From: a virus
DNA length: 23,051 bases
IMG/VR virus record: IMGVR_UViG_3300044990_001810
Location: 1 to 23,051 of that record
Strand: one strand, 5' to 3'
Part shown: positions 1 to 5,512 of the stretch, in pieces
How the letters are laid out: the number at the start of each line of letters is the position of its first letter
Position numbering within the stretch: the first letter of the stretch is position 1
Translations under genes and position numbers: made by a program
The notes under the pieces: generated by a model
Told to the model about the DNA's origin: nothing
Seen by the model: only the letters and a program-made list of their open reading frames with translations
Databases searched by the model: none

Positions 1-603
1 CTACGCTGTTTTTACAGAGGGGGTTTGTGGAATAGCTGATAAGACCCTGTAGACCGTTGTTCTTGGAAGTCCAAGGTTCTTGGCGATCTGTTTGTAGCCC
101 TGCCCCTGATTCCGCAACTCAATTGCCTTCCGAACGTCCACAGCTACCCTTGGACGACCGATCCTCACTCCTTCAGCCTTTGCCCTGTGGATGCCAGCCT
201 TTACCCTTTCAACAATCGTCTCCCTCTCAAATTCAGCAATCGCCGCCAAGAAGGTCAGCACCATTTTCCCCATGGAGGAGGTTGTATCAATGCTTTGGGT
301 TGTTGAGATAAAATCCACACCAGTGGCTTTTAGCTGTTGAAGGATGTGGAGAAGGTCAGAGGTTGAACGAGCCAGCCTGTCAATTTTCCAGACCATAAGA
401 ACCTCGAATTTGCCTTTGGCTGCATCCTTGAGCATCTGTTGTAGTGCAGAACGGTCGTACGTAGAACCAGATACGCCAGCATCTTCATAAACCTGTGAAA
501 TTGACCATCCCTGCCTCTCGCAATATGCCTCTAGCTCAAGCCTTTGATTCTCAACTGTCTGGGTTGATGTCGAGACTCGTAGATATATGGCTACTCTCTT
601 CAT
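1..603 (-). CDS. Serine recombinase (resolvase/invertase family)
   Basis: A 200-aa protein of the small serine recombinase family, which cuts and rejoins DNA through a 5'-phosphoserine link. The N-terminal catalytic domain shows the YLRVST motif with Arg9 and nucleophile Ser11, and the IDRLARS motif (Asp75, Arg76, Arg79). A long helix of about residues 110-145 leads to a GRP linker and a C-terminal Hin-type helix-turn-helix at about 168-188. The length fits Tn3-type resolvases and DNA invertases, not large serine integrases. The start is supported by GGAGGT six bases upstream, and the stop lies exactly at the window edge. It lies outside the prophage attachment site, so it probably belongs to the host or another mobile element. 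Whether it resolves, inverts or transposes cannot be told from the protein alone. Confidence 0.93.
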   Translation of the reverse strand: MKRVAIYLRVSTSTQTVENQRLELEAYCERQGWSISQVYEDAGVSGSTYDRSALQQMLKDAAKGKFEVLMVWKIDRLARSTSDLLHILQQLKATGVDFISTTQSIDTTSSMGKMVLTFLAAIAEFERETIVERVKAGIHRAKAEGVRIGRPRVAVDVRKAIELRNQGQGYKQIAKNLGLPRTTVYRVLSAIPQTPSVKTA

Positions 604-813
604 ATTGTGACCTCCATTGACATGATTGATCTTCCTGCCTTCTTAAAAACCCCCCATCTCATACATTACCAGTCTCATTTATAAACACGGGGAAAATATT
701 CCAAAATTCACTTTTATAAAAGCCATCATCGTCCCAATCTGATAAAGTGTATTTTCAATCGAACAGTTTAATTTGAGGCAGTTGAAAATGGACTCAAGTG
801 GAAGGGGACAATT
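604..813. other. AT-rich divergent intergenic region
   Basis: This spacer separates the leftward recombinase gene from the rightward HEPN gene. It contains a 12-bp palindrome CTTTTATAAAAG near 711-722 and another TATAAA near 680. These could be promoter elements or recombinase binding sites, but no pair of boxes is good enough to call. I see no gene here. Confidence 0.4.
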
Positions 814-1485
814 ATGGTTGCCAATCTGAAAGGTGATTATTCCAAATATCCTGAATCAGTAAGGGATATCGCTCCGTTGATAGCTGGCGAAATATGTATG
901 TTACGAAGAGCATGGGTTGTCTATGCAAGGCTGTTTATGGAAGATAAAACTCGAACGGAAGTCTTTTGTAAACTCATGGGTGAACTTGCATGGTATCTTC
1001 AAACCTCTCTCCAAGATCAAATGTTTCTTTCCGTCAGTCGCCTTACTGATCATGACACTCATCAGAAGGACAACAAATTGGAAAACCTCTCCCTAATGCG
1101 ACTTGTTGAAGGAGCTACCCAATCAGGAGATGACACATTTACGGCTGACGTAGATAAAGAAATCACCGCTATTCGGAAAGAAGCAAAGGACATTCGTTTG
1201 CATCGCCACAAGCGGATTGCCCACTTTGACCTCAATGTTTGTAGCTCTAACGAAACTTTACCCACTGTGACCTTCTCACAATTGAAGGGTATGATTGACC
1301 GAATAGAGGCATTCTTCAATCGTTTCAACAAACGGTATCAGAATAGAGAAGTCCTGTTTTCCATTATGACGGCGGATGATGTTACTGGCGGCTTTGAGAC
1401 AATAGTCGCGAAAGCCTTAATGTATGATGGACTTGAAAACGAGGGAGTAGTGGCAAAGTATAAGTGGAGAGATGCCATCATATAA
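814..1485 (+). CDS. AbiU2-like HEPN-domain protein
   Basis: A 223-aa mostly helical protein. Residues 131-137 read RHKRIAH, which fits the R-X(4-6)-H catalytic motif of HEPN ribonucleases. The preceding SRLTDHD at 75-81 and the later FSQLKGMIDRIEAF helix resemble the AbiU2 group, named after a lactococcal abortive-infection gene. HEPN proteins of this kind are usually RNases in defence or toxin-antitoxin systems. The start has a good AAGGGGA site just upstream. No antitoxin-like partner (MNT nucleotidyltransferase or small HTH) is adjacent, and the only neighbour is the divergent serine recombinase. Family assignment is by motif memory, and the RNase role is inferred. Confidence 0.62.
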   Translation: MVANLKGDYSKYPESVRDIAPLIAGEICMLRRAWVVYARLFMEDKTRTEVFCKLMGELAWYLQTSLQDQMFLSVSRLTDHDTHQKDNKLENLSLMRLVEGATQSGDDTFTADVDKEITAIRKEAKDIRLHRHKRIAHFDLNVCSSNETLPTVTFSQLKGMIDRIEAFFNRFNKRYQNREVLFSIMTADDVTGGFETIVAKALMYDGLENEGVVAKYKWRDAII

Positions 1486-1745
1486 GGAGCCTCTTATCTC
1501 GTACACAGCATAATCACTGGGTAAAAAGATGAGGGTTTTTCGTCCTTCCTGATCGATTCATAGGCGACATCTCTTCCAGTCACATAATAAAAGGTTACGA
1601 TTGAGGTTACGATTCAACTCGATTTTGATCATTTTGAGAGTCAGTCGGAGACCTCAACCCTAGCTCAAAGACATCATAGCCTTCACACAACTTCTATGTG
1701 TTTGTGCCTGACTTGAGAGTCCCGAATATGGTATCCTCTGGAAAG
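1486..1745. other. Gene-free flank with short repeats
   Basis: No convincing gene lies in this stretch. It holds two tandem copies of GGTTACGATT (1593-1602 and 1605-1614, 12-bp period), and at 1719-1728 the decamer GTCCCGAATA. That decamer recurs in inverted orientation at 1911-1920, next to the tRNA 3' fragment. The repeats could be arm-type or core-flanking sites of a recombinase. Confidence 0.35.
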
Positions 1746-1774
1746 TTGAATCGTCGCTAACCCTATGGTAATCA
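1746..1774 (+). promoter_or_regulatory. Probable promoter of the tRNA 5' fragment
   Basis: TTGAAT at 1746-1751 and TAATCA at 1769-1774 are separated by 17 bp. The predicted transcription start falls a few bases before the tRNA 5' fragment at 1789, the usual layout for a tRNA gene. This suggests the fragment was once a real gene with its own promoter. Confidence 0.45.
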
Positions 1775-1788
1775 AGGATGTTAGGTGC

Positions 1789-1814
1789 GGGCCTGTAGCT
1801 CAGTCGGTCAGAGC
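1789..1814 (+). pseudogene. 5' fragment of a tRNA (acceptor and D arm)
   Basis: The 26 bases form a tRNA 5' acceptor strand (GGGCCTG), the TA at positions 8-9, and a D arm with GCTC/GAGC stem. The tRNA homology stops at the start of the anticodon stem and runs into purine-rich sequence. Its acceptor strand can pair with that of the 3' fragment at 1866-1911 (TGGGCCC, with wobbles), so both come from the same CAU-anticodon isoacceptor, yet they lie on opposite strands. No functional tRNA can be made from this copy. Confidence 0.75.
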
Positions 1815-1829
1815 GGAGGAAAAGAAAAA

Positions 1830-1857
1830 GGACTTGCCAGCATACGCCAACAAGTCC
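1830..1857 (-). terminator. Rho-independent terminator after the tRNA fragment
   Basis: Read on the minus strand, GGACTTG and CAAGTCC form a 7-bp stem with a 14-base loop, followed at once by TTTTTCTTTT. It sits 8 bases beyond the CCA end of the minus-strand tRNA fragment, where a tRNA terminator is expected. On the plus strand there is no T tract. Confidence 0.72.
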
Positions 1858-1865
1858 AAAAAGGC

Positions 1866-1911
1866 TGGTGGGCCCAGCAGGACTCGAACCTGCGACCAAA
1901 GGATTATGAGT
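1866..1911 (-). other. attL: 3' half of tRNA (CAU anticodon), prophage junction
   Basis: On the minus strand these 46 bases run from the anticodon loop (CTCATAA, anticodon CAT) through the T arm (GCAGG-TTCGAGT-CCTGC) to TGGGCCC-A-CCA. The 5' half does not continue: upstream sequence gives AATA where an AAGGA anticodon-stem strand would be needed. A 3' tRNA fragment next to a tyrosine integrase gene is the usual signature of an attachment site, where phage DNA replaces the 5' side and the complete tRNA is rebuilt at the far end. Host DNA is therefore to the left and prophage to the right. The CAU anticodon could be elongator Met or Ile2. Confidence 0.8.
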
Positions 1912-1971
1912 ATTCGGGACGGTTTTGCAAATCAAGCACTTATGGCTTGCGTTGGCTAATCGATGAAAAGA

Positions 1972-2217
1972 CTATGCGAGGTCAACGGATTCATGCGTCC
2001 CATAAAGCAGCCAGCCCAGGGGCGTCTTGAGAACGTCAGACAACGCCTTCATCTCGAAACCATCCGGCGTCTCAAGATCCTTTTCGTAGTCGGAAAGATG
2101 CGACAAGGGTATTCCAACCAGGGAGGCGACTTGCCGCCGCGTCAACCTTGAAATCTTTATCGAATACGTGAGACGCTTCCCAAGCGTGCTCAGGTCTACT
2201 TTTTGTTCATCGAGCAT
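1972..2217 (-). CDS. Small XRE-family regulator downstream of integrase
   Basis: An 81-aa protein that is essentially one helix-turn-helix domain: residues about 25-65 read as an HTH (RRQVASLVGIPLSHLSDYEKD) followed by helices ending in PLGWLLYG, typical of Cro/CI-like proteins. AAGGAGG lies just before the ATG, and the gene starts inside the last 22 bp of the integrase gene, so the two are probably translated together. Lying between integrase and attachment site, it may control integration or excision or act as an excisionase-like factor. It is too small to contain a cleavage or oligomerisation domain. The HTH call is secure and the role is not. Confidence 0.82.
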   Translation of the reverse strand: MLDEQKVDLSTLGKRLTYSIKISRLTRRQVASLVGIPLSHLSDYEKDLETPDGFEMKALSDVLKTPLGWLLYGTHESVDLA

Positions 2218-3467
2218 GGATCCTCCTTGACCGGTACTATGTCAAAAAACTTCTTGCCGTCGCCCGGGTGGACGAGGCCGCGGTAGTGACGGAAGAAGAT
2301 GTCGGTGCCGCGGTGGCCCATCTCACTGGCAACCAGGGCGGCGTCGTGTGTCAATTCGTATGCGTAGGATGCGTAGCTGTGGCGCATGCAGTCCATCGGC
2401 CAGGCCAGGATATTGGAGGCGGCGTCTTCGAGCTCACGGCTCTGGGCGCACAGCTTGCGGATGGCCGCATACAGATGCTTCGCGGAGAGCGGAGTGATGG
2501 GGTTTGCCGGCGGATAGGCATCGAGCCAGGCTCGGAGGTTTTCACGGACCGGCACCGTGCGATGATCCGATGTCTTGGCAACGCTGCCGTCGATCACGAT
2601 CCACTCTTTACCGATCCGCGCCGGATCGAGGCGGGCCAGCTCGGCCGGACGGATGCCGGCGAAGAGCCCCAGCGCGAGATAGGGAACCAGCGCCGGGCGT
2701 TTCTCCTTGGCCAGCGTCATGAGCGCAGCCGTCTGCGCCACAGTCAGGATGCCGCGGCCGGGCTCGGCGGCGCGGGACCTGGGAACCAGGAGCGCGGGAT
2801 TGCCGGAGGCCATGCCTTCGCGCATCGCCCAGCGGAAGAAGGTGGCCAGGTGGCGTATGGAATTGTTGCGAGTGATTCCGGTGCGGGTGCCGATCAGCTG
2901 GTTGACATGGTGCGACTTGATTGAGGAGACCGGGGCGTCTTCGCCGCAAACCGCTCCTAGACGCGTCAGGACGTGCCGGTATCCGCGCACGGTCAAAGGC
3001 TTCGCCCCGTGCCTTCTCTCCTCAAGGAAGAGCCTTCTTGCTTCTTTTAGCGGTATCCTGGGGACAGCCATCTCTTTCGCGAGGGCTTTGGCGGCCTGGA
3101 GCAGCGTCGCGCCCGGGGGCAGCACGGCCAGCGCATCCTGAGCATCGAGCATCTGGGCGCGGGTCATAGGCGGCCTCGAGAACTTCATGGCGGTGTCCTG
3201 GGCGTCGATCCAGGCGCGGGCTGACGCTTCGTCAGGCATCCGGGCGCGCGTACGGCCGTATGCCTTGCAGATCACGCAGTCATAGCCACGGCCGTTAGCC
3301 GCGGGCGAATAGCGGCCCGGACCGTAGGGGATGCTGCGCCCCCTGCGCTTCACGGGTTTCGGAGGAACAGGCGCGGAAAACTTCAAGCCCGGCCCCCTGC
3401 GCCTCGGGGTCAGCTTCATAATGGGGCCCGCAGGGCCAGCCATGTATGGTACAGGGTCTTCACTCAT
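2196..3467 (-). CDS. int: Tyrosine-type site-specific integrase
   Basis: A 423-aa phage integrase that should recombine the phage site with the tRNA gene at 1866-1911. With the start at 3467, catalytic residues are Arg273 (in FAGIRPAEL), Lys298, Arg362 (in CMRHSYASY), His385 (in MGHRG) and the Tyr395 nucleophile (in FFRHYRG). The first residue of the H-x-x-R box appears to be Asp359, not His. A SAM-like core-binding domain covers about 145-230. The extended N-terminus is rich in Pro and Arg and includes a CVIC pair that may form a small arm-binding domain. An upstream in-frame extension to 3578 exists but overlaps the lipoprotein gene, and ATG 3467 sits two bases beyond that gene's stop, which suggests coupling. 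The Shine-Dalgarno is weak. Confidence 0.95.
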   Translation of the reverse strand: MSEDPVPYMAGPAGPIMKLTPRRRGPGLKFSAPVPPKPVKRRGRSIPYGPGRYSPAANGRGYDCVICKAYGRTRARMPDEASARAWIDAQDTAMKFSRPPMTRAQMLDAQDALAVLPPGATLLQAAKALAKEMAVPRIPLKEARRLFLEERRHGAKPLTVRGYRHVLTRLGAVCGEDAPVSSIKSHHVNQLIGTRTGITRNNSIRHLATFFRWAMREGMASGNPALLVPRSRAAEPGRGILTVAQTAALMTLAKEKRPALVPYLALGLFAGIRPAELARLDPARIGKEWIVIDGSVAKTSDHRTVPVRENLRAWLDAYPPANPITPLSAKHLYAAIRKLCAQSRELEDAASNILAWPMDCMRHSYASYAYELTHDAALVASEMGHRGTDIFFRHYRGLVHPGDGKKFFDIVPVKEDPCSMNKK

Positions 3468-3469
3468 AG

Positions 3470-3961
3470 CTACTTGCTTTCCCTTAACTTGCGGCCAGCA
3501 AAACTTGGATTCATAAAAACTAGAGCGGTCACATAGGGTCTGCGATCCAGCGTTAACTCTCCACCACAATAATTCCAAGATGCTATATTTTCTTCTTTGA
3601 CTAAAGGTTTCCCAAGCAACTTACTCATGCGTTTTACTGCCAGCTCGAATTGTCCGACATACGTTGTTGTTTCAGCAGAAATCAAAAGAACACCAACGCG
3701 TTCGCTAACGTTCAAATTACATGTTTCAAATTTAATACCTCCGAAATTCTCCGTGCACCGCATCTTATACATTTCAAAAGGACGGTTTTTAAGAAAGTTA
3801 TTATCTGCAACGCTCAATATATTTGTATTGGTATCCTTTATCTGCTCGTTCAACATGTAACCGAGACACGATAAAGGCGGCACATATGAATCATCACTAC
3901 AGGAAACCATAAAAACCGAAGCAACGACTACAGCTAATAGAAAACCAAACCGGCCAATCAT
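3470..3961 (-). CDS. Prophage lipoprotein, possible lysogenic-conversion factor
   Basis: A 163-aa protein with a signal peptide: MIGRF, a hydrophobic stretch to residue 20, then a lipobox MVSC with Cys21 as the lipidated residue. The mature part has five further cysteines and no family that I recognise. AGGGGG precedes the ATG. The gene lies between the repressor/membrane-peptide genes and the integrase in the minus-strand lysogeny operon, so it is likely made in the lysogen. It is clearly more AT-rich than the integrase, which suggests separate acquisition. Small lipoproteins in this position in other temperate phages can block superinfection or alter the cell surface. That role here is inference. 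Confidence 0.8.
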   Translation of the reverse strand: MIGRFGFLLAVVVASVFMVSCSDDSYVPPLSCLGYMLNEQIKDTNTNILSVADNNFLKNRPFEMYKMRCTENFGGIKFETCNLNVSERVGVLLISAETTTYVGQFELAVKRMSKLLGKPLVKEENIASWNYCGGELTLDRRPYVTALVFMNPSFAGRKLRESK

Positions 3962-3964
3962 AAT

Positions 3965-4111
3965 TTACCCCCTAAAAAGAAAGTCTAACAAACCTTTTGC
4001 AATATCCGATAATACAGGAATTTTAAAAGCCCTCAAAACAAAAAGACCAACAAGACCTAAAAACAGTGTTAGGCATATAATGTCTTCGCGCCTCTCTTTT
4101 TGATACCCCAT
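3965..4111 (-). CDS. 48-aa single-span membrane peptide
   Basis: A short gene encoding MGYQKERREDI followed by a hydrophobic span of about residues 12-27 (ICLTLFLGLVGLFVLR) and an amphipathic tail. It starts 12 bases after the repressor stop and ends three bases before the lipoprotein start, filling the gap exactly. A weak AGGTTG lies about ten bases before the ATG. The positive residues before the span predict the N-terminus inside the cell. It is AT-rich like the lipoprotein gene, and the pair may be one cassette. No family is recognised. Because it is short, translation is supported mainly by the tight fit and the membrane pattern. Confidence 0.6.
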   Translation of the reverse strand: MGYQKERREDIICLTLFLGLVGLFVLRAFKIPVLSDIAKGLLDFLFRG

Positions 4112-4122
4112 ATATCAACCTA

Positions 4123-4509
4123 TCAGCTCGCAGTTTTTGTAACAATGCGCCCACCAGTTTTGGCAGGAGCGGCAACCGAGGCTCGCCCCTCAGCAAGTTG
4201 CGCGACCAGTTGCGCGATGGTTGTTTGCTGGCTCATTGCTAAGTCACGCCAGTAGGTAACCGACTCGTCCGCTTGTTTGACCTTAGCAGCAGCTAGCGGC
4301 ACTGACGCCGCGTCAGTAAGACCAAGCAGCCAATCGGCTGAAGCCCCAGTTGCTTTGCAAATTTCAACCACAGCATCACCAGTTGGTGTTCTTTGCTCTT
4401 TAACATATCTGTCCAAAGAAGCCTGTTTAATGCCCCAGGAACGGGCGCATTCAGCAATACTCTTTCCATTGCACAACGACAGCAACCTAGAAGCAAAAAC
4501 TTTTTTCAT
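4123..4509 (-). CDS. Phage repressor (CI-like, HTH without protease domain)
   Basis: A 128-aa protein with an N-terminal helix-turn-helix at about residues 15-60 (SIAECARSWGIKQASLDRYVKE, then TGASADWLLGL). The tail of about 70 residues is helical and could serve for oligomerisation. There is no LexA-like S24 peptidase domain, so release of repression cannot occur through RecA-stimulated self-cleavage and would need another signal or an antirepressor. The start at 4509 was chosen because GGAG lies nine bases upstream; a longer reading frame would extend into the operator region. It is divergent from the early operon, the normal position for the master repressor, and heads the lysogeny operon. 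Confidence 0.8.
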   Translation of the reverse strand: MKKVFASRLLSLCNGKSIAECARSWGIKQASLDRYVKEQRTPTGDAVVEICKATGASADWLLGLTDAASVPLAAAKVKQADESVTYWRDLAMSQQTTIAQLVAQLAEGRASVAAPAKTGGRIVTKTAS

Positions 4510-4520
4510 AAAAATAATCT

Positions 4521-4555
4521 CCAATTGGTGTTGACACAGTACTCCAGATGGTGTA
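4521..4555. promoter_or_regulatory. Operator-like repeats CCANNTGG
   Basis: Two related sites, CCAATTGGTGTT (4521-4532) and CCAGATGGTGTA (4544-4555), each contain the dyad CCANNTGG. The first lies against the -35 box and the repressor's Shine-Dalgarno, and the second covers the spacer and the edge of the -10 box. They are 23 bp apart, about two helical turns. A third copy, CCAGTTGGTGTT, lies inside the repressor gene at 4379-4390. The arrangement fits binding by the 4123-4509 protein. Confidence 0.55.
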
Positions 4556-4559
4556 TAGT
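4531..4559 (+). promoter_or_regulatory. Main rightward early promoter
   Basis: TTGACA at 4531-4536 and TATAGT at 4554-4559 with a 17-bp spacer make a near-perfect sigma-70 promoter. It reads into the gene at 4641 after a leader of about 75 bases and should drive the early operon. A weaker candidate for the repressor on the minus strand (TTGTTT, 18 bp, TATACA) overlaps it, which would make the two promoters compete. Confidence 0.85.
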
Positions 4560-4640
4560 TGCCGCCATCAAACCAAAACAAGCAGGTTCAAGCGTAAATC
4601 AAACGGGCGAGCTTGTAAAGAAAAAGGAAACAGGAACAAC

Positions 4641-5069
4641 ATGAAAAAGTTAACAGCAGTCAAAGCGACCAACCAGGACAACCAGATTATCAATGCCGCC
4701 GTGGATGCGATCCGCAGCGTGCTGGAGCGTTTCCACGAGGCCAACAAGACTATCGGCTTCGCGCCGCGCGCCATGCTCCAGGTGAGCGTCATCGACTCGC
4801 GGTGCACGCTGACACTCGAAGGCAGCACGCGCTCACCGGCGAACGGACACACTATCGATGAGGCAATGGAATTCCTCTGCTCGAATCCGGATGCCGAGTT
4901 CCTGCGGGGCCGCGCAAAGTTGCTCATGGACAAGGCGCAGGAGATTCTCGCAGAGGCTTACAAGCTGGAAGGAATCGAGCCGCAATACGCCGTTGCTCAG
5001 GCCGTGGGCACTGTAGAGGCCGCTAAGGCAGCCGCAGACGAAACCGGGACGGAAGGCGGTGCTGAATGA
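4641..5069 (+). CDS. Uncharacterised early protein
   Basis: A 142-aa protein, the first gene of the rightward operon. It begins MKKLTAVKATNQDNQ and is predicted helical at both ends, with a central beta-like stretch (MLQVSVIDSRCTLTLEG) and an Ala/Glu-rich C-terminus. AGGAA and AGGA stretches precede the ATG. Its stop overlaps the next start in an ATGA junction, so the two genes are probably coupled. No family is recognised. First genes of such operons often encode regulators or recombination accessory proteins, but nothing in the sequence picks one. Confidence 0.72.
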   Translation: MKKLTAVKATNQDNQIINAAVDAIRSVLERFHEANKTIGFAPRAMLQVSVIDSRCTLTLEGSTRSPANGHTIDEAMEFLCSNPDAEFLRGRAKLLMDKAQEILAEAYKLEGIEPQYAVAQAVGTVEAAKAAADETGTEGGAE

Positions 5070-5512
5070 ACATCAACCAGGCATTCCCGAGGAAGTATGC
5101 CGTCGGCCAGGACATCGACGGCAAGCAGCCGACGCTCGCGATCCGGGCGGTGACGCTGGAACAGATGGGCGAAGACGGCGAGAAGAAGCCGGTCATCTGG
5201 TTTACGGGCGCGAAGAAGGGCGTGGTGCTCAACAAGACCATGGCCCGCGCCATCGCGAACATCTACGGTCCGGAGACGGACGGCTGGATCGGCAAGTATG
5301 TGACACTGTATTCGGAGTTTGTCCGGGCTTTCGGCGAGAATCACTGCGCGATCCGCGTCAAGGCCCCCCGCCCCGACCTCATCCCCGGCTACGTCGCGCC
5401 GGAGAACCACAGGCCTGTCGGCACCGTGACCATCGTCGGCCTGCACAACATGGCCGAAGTCGTTGAAAAAATCAGGGCCGAGAAAGCGGAACGGAAAGGC
5501 GGTGCGCAATGA
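5066..5512 (+). CDS. Conserved phage protein of unknown function
   Basis: A 148-aa protein starting MNINQAFPRKYAVGQDIDGK and containing IWFTGAKKGVVLNKTMARAI and YGPETDGWIGKYVTLY. I recognise this pattern (a DIDGK-like strand, then a 'KGVVLNKT' motif, then 'DGWIGKYVTLY') from many uncharacterised phage early proteins that lie near recombination or replication genes. It looks like a compact beta-rich domain, possibly nucleic-acid binding. It overlaps both neighbours by four bases (ATGA), placing it tightly in the operon. Confidence 0.8.
   Translation: MNINQAFPRKYAVGQDIDGKQPTLAIRAVTLEQMGEDGEKKPVIWFTGAKKGVVLNKTMARAIANIYGPETDGWIGKYVTLYSEFVRAFGENHCAIRVKAPRPDLIPGYVAPENHRPVGTVTIVGLHNMAEVVEKIRAEKAERKGGAQ

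Noticed and set aside
1660-2151. Several frames of 60-90 codons across the attachment junction
   Set aside because: They run through tRNA pieces, the terminator and the XRE gene, lack ribosome sites and have no protein-like pattern.
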